Shown: in pieces, positions 28,008 through 36,590 of the stretch
Layout: each line of letters starts with the position of its first letter
How positions within the stretch are numbered: position 1 is the stretch's first letter
NCBI GenBank assembly: GCA_015978205.1
Contig: JADWMM010000027.1
Coordinates: forward strand, 109,641-173,640
DNA from: Alkaliphilus sp. NP8
Lineage (GTDB): Bacteria > Bacillota > Clostridia > Peptostreptococcales > Natronincolaceae
Length of the DNA stretch: 64,000 nt
Direction: 5' to 3'
Position numbers and translations under genes: made by a program
Notes under the pieces: generated by a model
Told to the model about the DNA's origin: nothing
Seen by the model: the letters and a program-made list of their open reading frames with translations, nothing else
The model's database searches: none

Positions 28008-28037
28008 TCACCTCCTTTCATATATTTTTGAAATCAA
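28008..28037 (-). CDS. leader mini-ORF (MISKIYERR) before DUF1659
   Basis: A second AAAGGAGGTGA at about 28,040-28,050 sits properly before a TTG that opens nine codons ending in TGA. That TGA is the last part of the DUF1659 ribosome binding site. Two identical 15-base blocks, TATGAAAGGAGGTGA, are thus 31 bases apart. It may be a translated leader or only a duplicated ribosome binding site. Confidence 0.4.
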   Translation of the reverse strand: MISKIYERR

Positions 28038-28113
28038 TGTCACCTCCTTTCATAGAGAATACTTAAATATAAAGTTTTATAAAAGATTAGTAAAAATCAT
28101 TTAGTATATTGAA

Positions 28114-28545
28114 TTAGGTTTCTGAAAAATTAAAGCTTTTAAGTACTGTATCATTTTCTGTAAGTTCATCATCATATTCAATATGAAACAACTCTTCTTC
28201 ATCTTCTGGGTCTAAAGATAAATCCTCTGTATCGTGATTTTGCCTATTTGTATTTTGCTTTTGTGAAGAGTTTTCTTTAGGCTTAGTACTATTTAACACA
28301 CCTTCTTTAGGATATAATTTTTTCAGCTTTTCTCTTTCTTCTATTTCATCTATAGATAATTGAAGAGATTTTAGGTTTACTTTTACTTCTTCACTTGGTC
28401 TAAACTTTCGAATAGCAATTAGATTTTCATCATTAAGCTCAATATCACTCAGGGTAATAGTTATGGCTTGGTTCCACTTATCGCCATATACTTTGTTTGT
28501 AATATCTATCTTTTTTATTTTTGCAAATAGATTAGTACAAGGCAT
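28114..28545 (-). CDS. hypothetical protein with acidic tail
   Basis: A 143-residue protein with GGAGGTG before the ATG. The first 75 residues look like a small beta domain (DKWNQAITITLSDIELNDEN); the rest is low-complexity, Asn/Gln-rich, then strongly acidic (DPEDEEELFHIEYDDE). It lies between DUF1659 and the M15 peptidase gene on the same strand. Family not recognised; a phage-derived structural or scaffolding role is possible but unsupported. Confidence 0.7.
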   Translation of the reverse strand: MPCTNLFAKIKKIDITNKVYGDKWNQAITITLSDIELNDENLIAIRKFRPSEEVKVNLKSLQLSIDEIEEREKLKKLYPKEGVLNSTKPKENSSQKQNTNRQNHDTEDLSLDPEDEEELFHIEYDDELTENDTVLKSFNFSET

Positions 28546-28569
28546 TTTGCACCTCCTTTTCTAATAACA

Positions 28570-28932
28570 CTAATAACCACCTTTAAAATAATATTTATTA
28601 GGTCTAACATCTACATGAACAAAGTTAGAATATGTACCTATTCCAGTAAATCCAACTTCATCTGCAGCTTTAGCTATTTGTGTAGGGCTGTAACCTGGTG
28701 AGTAAATATCTACTGCCTTTCCTTTCATGTGATAACTGTTAGATGACCCACCTACATTTTTGTTGCATTCTGGAGTTCTGTAGCCAGATGTAATATTAAT
28801 AGGATTATTAAGCTTGTCCCTAAGTAGTTGAAGCTTCTCTAATAATGTGCTGTCCAGTTTTACAACATATCCACCGTAATCACATTGAAATTCCTTTAGT
28901 TTGAAGTTTTTAGATATTTGGATATTGTTCAT
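28570..28932 (-). CDS. M15 family D-Ala-D-Ala carboxypeptidase / endolysin-like peptidase
   Basis: A 120-residue zinc peptidase domain of the M15A type. The zinc-site signature SYHMKGKAVDI gives the His and Asp ligands, and HVDVR gives the final His; ITSGYRTPECNKNVGG precedes them. Such domains trim peptide cross-links in peptidoglycan and are common as phage lysins. There is no signal peptide, so export would need the nearby membrane proteins or cell lysis. It is the first gene of the leftward cassette. Confidence 0.9.
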   Translation of the reverse strand: MNNIQISKNFKLKEFQCDYGGYVVKLDSTLLEKLQLLRDKLNNPINITSGYRTPECNKNVGGSSNSYHMKGKAVDIYSPGYSPTQIAKAADEVGFTGIGTYSNFVHVDVRPNKYYFKGGY

Positions 28933-29459
28933 AGAAACCTCCTTTCATCTTAAGTCAGTATATTATACAGTATGAAAAGTGAATATTCAGTGGGGTGGGG
29001 GAAGTTTTGATAAAAAAATCAAGAAAGTAATATTAGTTAAATCTTTTAAAAGATTATTTATTTAATACTGATAAGAAGATTAAATATTTGAGTATATTTA
29101 TATAATGTTTTTAAATATTGCTAACGAAGTTTTTACTAAATTGAATTTTAAGTAATGAAATAAAAATTTAAATTGAAAAAAATGTTAGGAAAGAAATATT
29201 AGTGAATAATTGATATTTAAGATAAGTTCAATCTGAAATAAATATAAAAGTGGAAAGAAAATATGGTGTTTTTTAGAATCTTTTTATTAAAATTTAATTG
29301 AAGTATTAAAAAGCAGATGAAATTATCATTTATATTAAAGATTTAATTATGTATTTACCTTAGTAATTAGAATTCAGAACAAACGTTTGAATTAAAACAT
29401 TGATAATTCAAAAAAAATATGATACAATTACTTTATACATTATATAAGAAGGTGATAAT
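28933..29459. other. 527-base spacer, right edge of phage-like module
   Basis: Very AT-rich, with no ORF of note on either strand and no clear hairpin. A G-rich patch (GTGGGGTGGGGG near 28,990) is the only unusual composition. The last 60 bases hold the promoter of the restriction-modification genes. No attachment-site-like repeat could be identified by eye. Confidence 0.6.
29400..29428 (+). promoter_or_regulatory. promoter of the Sau3AI-type modification operon
   Basis: TTGATA, a 17-base spacer and TACAAT lie about 30 bases before the TTG start of the small upstream gene. Confidence 0.7.
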
Positions 29460-29672
29460 TTGAGCAATAAAAATTGGGGTGGAGTGAGAAAAGGAGCTGG
29501 AAGAATACCTTTAGAACAAAGTGAAAGAAAAAAAGGTGTCAATATATATATAACAGAAAAAGTAAAAGAGGACATTTCTTTATATGGAATAGGAAATAGT
29601 TTTTCAGAAAAGGCAACGGAACTAATAAAAAGTGAACTTGAAAAAAGAAAATTTAATGATAGAAACATTTAA
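29460..29672 (+). CDS. small protein preceding the methyltransferase, possible RHH regulator
   Basis: A 70-residue protein starting at TTG after AAGGTGAT. It opens with WGGVRKGAGRIP, a GxGR motif seen in small DNA-associated proteins, and continues with a strand (VNIYITEKV) and two helices in ribbon-helix-helix order. It lies 17 bases before the methyltransferase gene in the same operon. A controller role for the restriction system is inferred from position only. Confidence 0.65.
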   Translation: MSNKNWGGVRKGAGRIPLEQSERKKGVNIYITEKVKEDISLYGIGNSFSEKATELIKSELEKRKFNDRNI

Positions 29673-29689
29673 AATAAGGGAGATATAAT

Positions 29690-30901
29690 ATGGAAAAAAT
29701 AGTATGTGAATTATTTGCAGGTGTAGGAGGGTTTAGGTTAGGTTTAAATAAAGCTTCTAATGGTTGGGATTTTGTATGGTCAAATCAATGGGAACCCAAA
29801 AGAAAATCACAAGATGCTTATAAGTGCTACATAAGTAATTTTGGACATAGTGATAATCATGTCAATATTGATATTAATAAAATTGATAAGTCAATAGTAC
29901 CTGGACATAATTTGTTAGTTGGGGGATTTCCTTGTCAAGATTATAGTGTTGCAAGTACTGGTGCTAAAGGTATTCAAGGAAAAAAAGGCGTTCTTTGGTG
30001 GAGTATATATGAAACTTTAAAAGAAAAACATCCTCCATTTGTTTTATTAGAGAATGTAGATAGATTACTTAAATCTCCTAGCAAACAGAGAGGTAGAGAT
30101 TTTGGTATAATACTAGCTTGTTTAAATAATTTAGACTACTCTGTTGAATGGAGAATTATAAATGCAGCTGATTATGGTTTTCCTCAAAGGAGGAGGAGAG
30201 TATTTATATTTGCATTTAAAAATAATACTAAATTTGGGAGTCAGATAAAAAAAGAGGATTTAAAAGAGTGGTTACATAAAACAGGATTTTTTCAATCAGA
30301 ATTTCCTGTTCTAGAAGAACATAATGTTAAAAAAGAGAGTACATTATGTGAATTTAGCTATAAAGATTTGGTAGAAGTATCAGATAACTTTAGTTTTAAA
30401 TTTTTAAATTCAGGAGTAATGAATAAGGGGAAGATATATACAGCAGAGACTTTGCCTAAATATGATGGAAGAATAACGATTTTAGATGAAGTATTAGAAA
30501 AAGAAGTTGATAGCAGATTTTACTTAAATAGTGAGTTGAAAGATTGGGAGTATATGAAAGGTTCGAAACGTATTGAACGTGTAAGTAAGACCGGTCATAA
30601 ATATGTTTTTTCAGAGGGAGCAATAGCATTTCCAGATCCTATAGATAAGCCTGCACGAACGATGCTTACGAGTGAAGCTTCAAAAAATAGAAGTACCCAT
30701 ATTATTAAAGACCCTTATACGAATAGACTAAGAAAGCTTACACCAATTGAGTGTGAGAGGTTAAATGGATTTCCAGATAATTGGACAAATACAGGAATGT
30801 CAGAAAGGTTCAGGTATTTTTGTATGGGGAATGCACTTGTTGTGGGGTTGGTTGAAAAAATGGGTATAAAATTAAATGATATTTTTCAAAAAGAGGATTA
30901 A
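29690..30901 (+). CDS. DNA (cytosine-5)-methyltransferase of a Sau3AI-type system
   Basis: A 403-residue C5 methyltransferase with motif I ELFAGVGGFRLGL, catalytic Cys82 in GGFPCQDYS, motif VI ENVDRLL, motif VIII around QRRRRVFIF, and a C-terminal motif IX/X (LTPIECERLNGFPDNW, GNALV). The target recognition region lies between about 190 and 330. The adjacent convergent nuclease is Sau3AI-like, so the expected target is GATC with methylation of C. Full length and intact. Confidence 0.93.
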   Translation: MEKIVCELFAGVGGFRLGLNKASNGWDFVWSNQWEPKRKSQDAYKCYISNFGHSDNHVNIDINKIDKSIVPGHNLLVGGFPCQDYSVASTGAKGIQGKKGVLWWSIYETLKEKHPPFVLLENVDRLLKSPSKQRGRDFGIILACLNNLDYSVEWRIINAADYGFPQRRRRVFIFAFKNNTKFGSQIKKEDLKEWLHKTGFFQSEFPVLEEHNVKKESTLCEFSYKDLVEVSDNFSFKFLNSGVMNKGKIYTAETLPKYDGRITILDEVLEKEVDSRFYLNSELKDWEYMKGSKRIERVSKTGHKYVFSEGAIAFPDPIDKPARTMLTSEASKNRSTHIIKDPYTNRLRKLTPIECERLNGFPDNWTNTGMSERFRYFCMGNALVVGLVEKMGIKLNDIFQKED

Positions 30902-30937
30902 ACAGAAGTAATATTACTTCTGTTTAATCTTTTTTGT
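30900..30937 (+). terminator. terminator between convergent methyltransferase and nuclease genes
   Basis: Perfect palindrome AAACAGAAGTAAT/ATTACTTCTGTTT overlapping the methyltransferase stop codon, followed by a T tract (TCTTTTTT). Confidence 0.88.
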
Positions 30938-31029
30938 AAACAAGAATTTTAGTTGATTATAAAATTCATAATTAATTAATTTTATCTTAGTATTTTTACT
31001 AATTACTTTTTGCTCAATACTTACAAAGT

Positions 31030-32397
31030 TTATTCATCTTTTTTTATTTGTTCTAATATAAACGAATTATTTAACCAAAAGCTTTGCTTAGGCATAGGTC
31101 TACCATCTGGTAACAAATAAGTATCATTACTATCCCTACCATGTGGTCTTACATGTGAGACAGGGTTGTCAGAAGCTGAAGGCAGATTGTTGAATGTTTT
31201 TTTACCAATTTTGGTCATCTGAACGCCTTCTTTAATTATTTTAACCGTTTTCAGCCAAACCTTCATTACTTCAGTATCAAGAATATTAATTGGCATATTC
31301 CAAAACATTGCTTTTTCTAGGATTAGATTATTATTTTCGTCAAATTTATAAATTATAAAGAAGAATTTTGTTTGCTCAAGCATTAATCTAAATGTTGAAG
31401 TATACCATTGTTCATTAATTAACTCCGTAAATTTAAATGATGGAAATGACATATGTTCAGCAATTTTTCCATTAGAATTAATACGTATAGACTTAACTTT
31501 AATATTTGCTTTTTCAAATTCTTCGGCTTTATTTGATTTTAAACCTAAAATTCTTAAAGCAACTTGAGTAGTTTTATTCTTAGAATTATTATTAACTTGA
31601 AATTCTTTACAAAGAGTGTCGATATCTTTACCATAGTGCTTAGATATTTTATAAAGAATAAAGTCTTCAAAAGATTTTTTTTCTAGTATAGAAGTATCCT
31701 TAATGATTGGTTCATATGTTTTTTTGTTTTTCATTATATAATTTCTTAGTATGTAGTTCATATATGTTGATTTTAAAGAAAATGCTCTTTGAGGAGCTTT
31801 AATATCAGAATATGGTTGAGATCTATAACTATCTTTTTTTCTACTTCCTTTAGTACATGCACCAAGATACATAGTGTCTCCTTCTGATAATTCGTGTGCT
31901 TTGCCTAATCGAATTTTTTCTACAATTTTATTCCAATCTTGTTCAATTATTTTTAAATCTTCCTTAGGATATTTAAATAGTTGAACGTATTTTATGAAAA
32001 AATCAAGTTTATTTGGAACATCAAAATCATGAAGATAGAAAATTAAAAGTAAAAGTTTGTTCTTATTTAGAAATGAACTAGTGTAAAAAGATTCATGTAT
32101 AATACTTTCAAAGTTAATAATGTTAAGAACAAGTCTTTCCTTTGCAGAATAAGGTTTTGTTTTGCTTTTGTTTTTCTTGAATGGAGTTACTTTTAGTTCT
32201 ACACCTGCTTCTTTAAAATCTGGGTCTTTATCTGAGTTTGGTTCATATTCAAAAAAATATTTTTCAATAAATTGACCTAAATTACCTTTTCCCTTATATT
32301 CTTCATATTTATCAGGTAGAATGTCTCTAAAAGTTTTATTAATTAATTGTTTTGCATATTTTTCAATTGATTCAGGCGAATATAAATCATATTTCAT
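31030..32397 (-). CDS. Sau3AI-like type II restriction endonuclease (GATC)
   Basis: A 455-residue enzyme of the MutH/Sau3AI family. The active site is visible as Asp60 and Glu67-Leu-Lys69 in DPDFKEAGVELKVTP. A second MutH-like half starts near residue 230, as in Sau3AI, where the pseudo-dimer arrangement gives a DNA-looping allosteric site. It should cut at GATC unless protected by the convergent methyltransferase. GGAGGTACT lies before the ATG. The gene is intact. Confidence 0.9.
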   Translation of the reverse strand: MKYDLYSPESIEKYAKQLINKTFRDILPDKYEEYKGKGNLGQFIEKYFFEYEPNSDKDPDFKEAGVELKVTPFKKNKSKTKPYSAKERLVLNIINFESIIHESFYTSSFLNKNKLLLLIFYLHDFDVPNKLDFFIKYVQLFKYPKEDLKIIEQDWNKIVEKIRLGKAHELSEGDTMYLGACTKGSRKKDSYRSQPYSDIKAPQRAFSLKSTYMNYILRNYIMKNKKTYEPIIKDTSILEKKSFEDFILYKISKHYGKDIDTLCKEFQVNNNSKNKTTQVALRILGLKSNKAEEFEKANIKVKSIRINSNGKIAEHMSFPSFKFTELINEQWYTSTFRLMLEQTKFFFIIYKFDENNNLILEKAMFWNMPINILDTEVMKVWLKTVKIIKEGVQMTKIGKKTFNNLPSASDNPVSHVRPHGRDSNDTYLLPDGRPMPKQSFWLNNSFILEQIKKDE

Positions 32398-32634
32398 TAA
32401 GTACCTCCTAAAATTTATTATTAATAATCTAGAATATAAATGAATTTTATCAAAAATAATGTTTAATGTCTAATTTTGACATTTGGTATTGTATAAAGAT
32501 AACAAAAAAAGTAAGATTTTCTAAAGTTATATTTATAAAAATTAAAATAATATTATAGGTTACTATTTTGTTAGACGTATTTTAACATAACTTTTATTTT
32601 AGAGTTACTAGATGATAATTGAGAAGAAAAGTTA

Positions 32635-32674
32635 AGTTATCTTATTTTATTTATTTTGATAAAATGAGATAACT
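32635..32674. repeat. 16-bp-arm hairpin in the 32,398-32,683 spacer
   Basis: Arms AGTTATCTTATTTTAT and ATAAAATGAGATAACT pair with one mismatch across eight bases. It ends ten bases before the start of the large duplicated segment, so it may be the terminator of a lost gene or mark the junction. The rest of this spacer is AT-rich with nothing definite apart from the upstream region of the nuclease gene. Confidence 0.6.
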
Positions 32675-32683
32675 AGAATAAAA

Positions 32684-32749
32684 GATTATCTAAGAGAAGA
32701 CTTTAGAAAAAACCCGAAGTTAATTATAAATTTAATTAAAGGATTTTAA
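32684..32749 (+). pseudogene. 3' remnant of a DUF2357 restriction gene
   Basis: The last 21 codons plus stop match the end of the intact DUF2357 gene at 55,578-55,643 (DYLREDFRKNPKLIINLIKG), with only a few base changes and no gaps. Upstream of this point the similarity stops. It is the stump of a second copy, not a functional gene. Confidence 0.9.
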
Positions 32750-32846
32750 CTTCCAAATATAGAATATATCTTCATGTAAAATCTATATTAAATTTATATA
32801 TTGTTTTAATTTTTTAAAAACTACTTACAATAACGGAGGAATCACA

Positions 32847-33254
32847 ATGAATGAAAAAATAAAAAAAGCTTCACCTTCTATGGATGAATGGCTTAAGGAA
32901 GCTAAAAAAGAGCCAAAGGCTTCGAAGGTAGGAATGTTTTTAGTACATAACGGTACTGTAAGGGAAACACCTAAAGCAAAGGTACGTTTAGGAGTAGATG
33001 ATGGGTCTACAGTGAAAAAAATGGAATTTTCTTATGATGAAAAAAAAGTTAATTCAGCTATTGAGGAAACATATAAAATGGATGGTATATTTTATATTAA
33101 GGTTTGGCTTAATGAAGGTTTACTTGATGTGTGCGATGATATTATGTACGTTCTTATAGGTGGAGATATTAGACCACACGTTATAGATGGATTACAGTTC
33201 CTTGTTGAAAAAATTAAAACTCAATGTGTTACTGAAATAGAGCAGAAGAATTAG
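32847..33254 (+). CDS. MoaE-like molybdopterin synthase large subunit, copy 1
   Basis: A 135-residue protein with AACGGAGGAAT before its ATG. The MoaE pattern is visible: GMFLVHNGTVRETPKAKVR, YKMDGIFYIKVWLNEGLLDV and GGDIRPHVIDGLQFLVEKIK. MoaE normally joins MoaD to add sulfur to precursor Z, but no moaD or other moa gene is nearby. It differs from copy 2 at a few positions; one change puts Cys where the family has Gly in the LLDVGDD turn (here LLDVCDD). It may be a redundant and drifting copy. Confidence 0.85.
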   Translation: MNEKIKKASPSMDEWLKEAKKEPKASKVGMFLVHNGTVRETPKAKVRLGVDDGSTVKKMEFSYDEKKVNSAIEETYKMDGIFYIKVWLNEGLLDVCDDIMYVLIGGDIRPHVIDGLQFLVEKIKTQCVTEIEQKN

Positions 33255-33415
33255 GTAACATAAAATATAAAAACATGACAGTAAAAAGGTGAAAAGTATA
33301 AAAAATTAAAAAAGTTAGAAAAAAGTTTGAAATTTTGAAAAAGTATGTTATTATGTATAAATAGTATTAGATATGTATAAATAGTATTTAAAATAAAATT
33401 AAATAATAAAGCAAA

Positions 33416-33510
33416 CTTATCCAGAGAGGTGGAGGGACTGGCCCTTTGAAGCCCGGCAAATGCGAAAGCTAGTGCTAATTCCAGCAAACAAGTAATGTTT
33501 GGAAGATAAG
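33416..33510 (+). ncRNA. SAM-I (S-box) riboswitch
   Basis: The aptamer is closed by the CTTATC/GATAAG P1 stem. The conserved AGAGAGGTGGAGGGACTGGC block, the GAAGCCCGGCAA segment and GGTGCTAATTCCAGCAAA-like sequence (here AGTGCTAATTCCAGC) follow in order. It binds S-adenosylmethionine and turns off the downstream methionine genes. Confidence 0.97.
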
Positions 33511-33535
33511 TGTAGATTATAGAGATATACTATAT

Positions 33536-33562
33536 CCACACTTATAAAAGTGTGGTTTTTTT
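33536..33562 (+). terminator. riboswitch-controlled terminator
   Basis: Stem CCACACTT/AAGTGTGG with ATAA loop and seven T residues, 26 bases after the aptamer. It forms when the S-box has bound SAM. Confidence 0.93.
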
Positions 33563-33606
33563 ATTTATAAAGATTAAAGTCTTATATTTAGAAAGGGGAA
33601 GAGAAC

Positions 33607-34404
33607 ATGAAAAAATATTCAAAAGAAACAATATGTATACAAGGTGGATATGAACCCAAAAATGGAGATCCTAGAATACTTCCTATTTTTCAGTCAACAA
33701 CATACAAATATGATGATGCAGATGAGGTAGGAAAATTATTTGATCTTGAAGTTGAGGGCCATATGTATTCACGAATTAGTAATCCTACAGTTGAAGCCTT
33801 AGAGAAAAAAATAGCAGAACTTGAAGGTGGAGTTGGAGCTTTGGCTACTTCGTCAGGTCAATCTGCAAATTTAATTGCGGTGCTTAACATATGTAATGCA
33901 GGAGAACATTTAATAGCTATGTCAAATCTTTATGGAGGAACTTTTACACTTTTTACATCTACATTAAAGAAAATGGGAATAGATGTGACATTTGTAGATT
34001 ATAAAGCAGATGAAGAAGAAATTCTTTCTAAAATAAAACCTAATACAAAGCTAATATTTGGAGAAACCATAGGAAATCCTGGAGTAGATGTTTTGGATAT
34101 TGAAAATATAGCAAGGATTGCACATGATAATAAAATACCACTTATTGTTGATAATACTTTTGCAACACCATATTTATGTAGACCTTTTGAGTTTGGAGCA
34201 GATATTGTAACTCATTCAACAACAAAGTATATAGATGGACATGCAACAAGTGTAGGTGGAATCATAGTAGACAGTGGAAAATTCAACTGGATTGAAAGTG
34301 GAAAGTTTCCTCATCTTACAGATCCAGACCCAAGTTATCATGGACTTAGTTATACTGAGGAATTTGATATATTAGAGGATCTAGAGCAAGCATTAAGAAG
34401 TTAA
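33607..34404 (+). CDS. metY: O-acetylhomoserine sulfhydrylase with large in-frame internal deletion
   Basis: The first 250 residues are a good O-acetylhomoserine (thiol)-lyase: QSTTYKYDDADEV, YSRISNPTVEALE and the PLP lysine in THSTTKYIDGHA. At SYHGLSYTEEF the sequence jumps directly to DILEDLEQALRS, the extreme C-terminus of the family. Intact members are about 425 residues, so roughly 160 residues of the small C-terminal domain are missing without a frameshift. The product, 265 residues, is very unlikely to be active. It is the first gene after the S-box and 14 bases before metA. Confidence 0.88.
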   Translation: MKKYSKETICIQGGYEPKNGDPRILPIFQSTTYKYDDADEVGKLFDLEVEGHMYSRISNPTVEALEKKIAELEGGVGALATSSGQSANLIAVLNICNAGEHLIAMSNLYGGTFTLFTSTLKKMGIDVTFVDYKADEEEILSKIKPNTKLIFGETIGNPGVDVLDIENIARIAHDNKIPLIVDNTFATPYLCRPFEFGADIVTHSTTKYIDGHATSVGGIIVDSGKFNWIESGKFPHLTDPDPSYHGLSYTEEFDILEDLEQALRS

Positions 34405-34418
34405 AGAGGTGAAAATAA

Positions 34419-35342
34419 ATGCCAGTAATAATACCACATGATTTACCAGCGAAAGAAATATTAAAGAAGGAAAATATTTTTGTAATGGATGAATCTAGAG
34501 CATATACTCAGGATATAAGACCTTTAAAAACTGCAATAATAAATCTTATGCCTAAAAAAATAGAAACTGAGACTCAATTTTTGAGGATGCTTTCTAATAC
34601 TCCTCTTCAAGTAAATGTGGATCTTATAAGAATGAAATCCCATAAAAGTAGAAACACAAGTAAAGAACATCTACAGAAATTTTATAAAACTTTTGATGAA
34701 ATAAAGGATAATAAATACGATGCAATGATAGTAACAGGAGCACCTATAGAAAAACTTGATTACTCAGAAATAACTTACTGGAATGAGCTAACAGAAATTA
34801 TGGATTATGTAAAAGAAAATGTATATTCAACAATGTTTATATGTTGGGCGTCTCAGGCTGCTCTTTATCATTATTATAAAATACAAAAGCACCAAATGGA
34901 TAAAAAACTTTTTGGAGTATTTGAAAATGAAGTTATAAAAGATAGTGTACTTACAAAAGGTTTCGATGATTTTTTCCATGTACCTCAGTCGAGATACACA
35001 TATTGCAGTGAAGAAGATATAAATGATGTTGAAGAGTTAGAAATAATAACAAAATCAGAGGATGCAGGAGTTCATATTGCTGCTACAAAGGATAATAGAC
35101 TTATATTTATTTCAGGCCATACTGAATACGATAAATATACATTAAATAAAGAATATAAAAGAGATATAGAAAATGGACATGAAATATATTTACCTTTAAA
35201 TTATTATAAAGATGATAACCCTGAAAATAAAGTTATGGTGCGATGGAAATCTCATGGCAATCTTCTTTTTAGTAACTGGCTAAATTACTGTGTATACCAA
35301 AAAACTCCTTACGAAATAAAAAATATAACTAAAAAAGAATAA
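34419..35342 (+). CDS. metA: homoserine O-acetyltransferase (MetA type)
   Basis: A 307-residue full-length enzyme of the HTS family. Catalytic Cys142 is in FICWASQAALYHYY, and the His-Glu pair is in SGHTEYD (234, 236). Residue 111 is Glu (TGAPIEKLDY), which in this family goes with acetyl-CoA use, while Gly111 goes with succinyl-CoA. It makes O-acetylhomoserine, the substrate of the MetY encoded just upstream. AGAGGTGAA precedes the ATG. Expression is under the S-box. Confidence 0.94.
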   Translation: MPVIIPHDLPAKEILKKENIFVMDESRAYTQDIRPLKTAIINLMPKKIETETQFLRMLSNTPLQVNVDLIRMKSHKSRNTSKEHLQKFYKTFDEIKDNKYDAMIVTGAPIEKLDYSEITYWNELTEIMDYVKENVYSTMFICWASQAALYHYYKIQKHQMDKKLFGVFENEVIKDSVLTKGFDDFFHVPQSRYTYCSEEDINDVEELEIITKSEDAGVHIAATKDNRLIFISGHTEYDKYTLNKEYKRDIENGHEIYLPLNYYKDDNPENKVMVRWKSHGNLLFSNWLNYCVYQKTPYEIKNITKKE

Positions 35343-35353
35343 TAATTATAATA

Positions 35354-35399
35354 TAAAGGTTTAGGAGATATACCAACTGGTATTTATCTTAAGCCTTTA
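35354..35399 (+). terminator. terminator of the met operon
   Basis: Long hairpin with TAAAGG/CCTTTA ends and inner GATATACC/GGTATTTATC pairing around AACT, followed by a T-rich stretch. Confidence 0.85.
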
Positions 35400-35535
35400 A
35401 TAGTTTTTCTAACAATTTTAAATTATACTAAAACTGAAGGAAATCAAACATGAAAGAAGAATATATATGAGTAGAATAGTTAAATGTGGAAGAGTATTGG
35501 GTTAATATTACACAAATTAGAAAAGTGGGGTTGTA

Positions 35536-36513
35536 ATGAAGTTAAAAAAGGGACTAAATTATTACAAGTCATCTAAAGACGATGTGTTAAAACAAATAGA
35601 TATAGCAAATAAACTAATTAATATATTCTCAGAGTATGTTGAAGATGAAGAATTTAAATCTTATATGATTAATAAAAATAATATTTTAAGAGGAATATTT
35701 AATAAGCAAATTGAAAAGCAGGATATAAGTAAACTACAACCAATAACTTCTATAGCTAAAAGCTCATTATTTACTGGATCACATACGGAGCCAACAGTAT
35801 TTAGTGAACTTAACAAAGAAATTGCTACGGCAGATAGAGTAGACTTATTGGTATCTTTTATAAAATACAGTGGACTAAGACTAATTATGGATGCTTTAGT
35901 TGAACATACAAAAACAAAAAAGTTAAGGATTATAACTACTTCTTATATGGGAGCAACAGATTTTAAGGCAATCAAAATGTTAGCACAGCTTCCGAATACA
36001 GAAATAAAGATATCATATGATACAAAACGAACACGACTTCATGCTAAAGCATATTATTTTCATAGAGATACAGGGTTTAGCACTGCATATATAGGATCAG
36101 CAAATATGTCTAAAGCTGCTCTTTCTGAAGGAACAGAGTGGAATATGAAAATATCAGAATATACATCATCTGAAGTAATAGAAAAATATAGAATAACATT
36201 TGCAACATATTGGAATTCAAAAGAATTTGTACATTTCGATATTAATAAAGTAGATGATATAAAACTACTAAAGCAATCACTTAGTAAAGAGATAAAAAAG
36301 GAAGAGTATATAACAAATTTTGATATTAGGCCGTACTCATATCAACAAGAAATATTAGATAAATTAGAAGTAGAAAGAACTATATTTAATTCAAGACGGA
36401 ACTTAATAGTTGCAGCAACAGGGGAACGTGTCATAATAGTGATGGGTGTAGTTTTTATTATAAAATCAAGGGTTTCAGGAGCTTTAAACAAATATATTTC
36501 GCGCATTGTTTAG
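35536..36513 (+). pseudogene. truncated PLD-domain DUF3427-type helicase
   Basis: The first ~297 residues match the N-terminal part of PLD/DEAD/DUF3427 defence helicases: a PLDc domain with the HKD-type motif (LHAKAYYFHRDTG, GSANMSKAAL) and the start of the helicase (IRPYSYQQEILDKLEVE). At Walker A the frame reads NLIVAATG and then leaves the family exactly where a ~130 bp repeat element begins; the following 28 residues are translated from the element. The rest of the helicase and the DUF3427 domain are missing. No function is expected. Confidence 0.85.
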
Positions 36514-36550
36514 AGTAATTAGGATATAATTGTTGTAAGCAGTGCATGAG
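36421..36550 (+). mobile_element. ~130-bp repeat element, copy A
   Basis: It shares about 75% identity by eye with 42,035-42,165. Conserved blocks are CGTGTCATAATAGTGA near the left end, AAGGGTTTCAGGA in the middle, and an inverted-repeat right end (CATTGTTTAGAG...GTAAGCAGTGCATGAG). Both copies follow CAACAGG. It interrupts the helicase gene at Walker A. It resembles a MITE or the fused ends of an IS200/IS605- or IS607-type element; family unproven. Confidence 0.65.
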
Positions 36551-36590
36551 GGATAAAAATATAGTGAAAGAAGAAGAGGTTATTATAATC

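Larger units (their letters stand above)
32684..33273 (+). repeat. large direct repeat, copy 1 (DUF2357 tail plus moaE-like gene)
   Basis: About 590 bases that match 55,578-56,167 without a single gap (constant offset 22,894). The match covers the stump of a restriction gene, the intergenic region and a full MoaE-like gene. The two copies bracket 22.9 kb in the same orientation. Confidence 0.92.

Noticed and set aside
36421..36550. The 130-bp repeat as a group II intron 5' end (GTGTC start)
   Set aside because: The GUGYG consensus is not met, there is no reverse transcriptase and no domain V hairpin near either copy.
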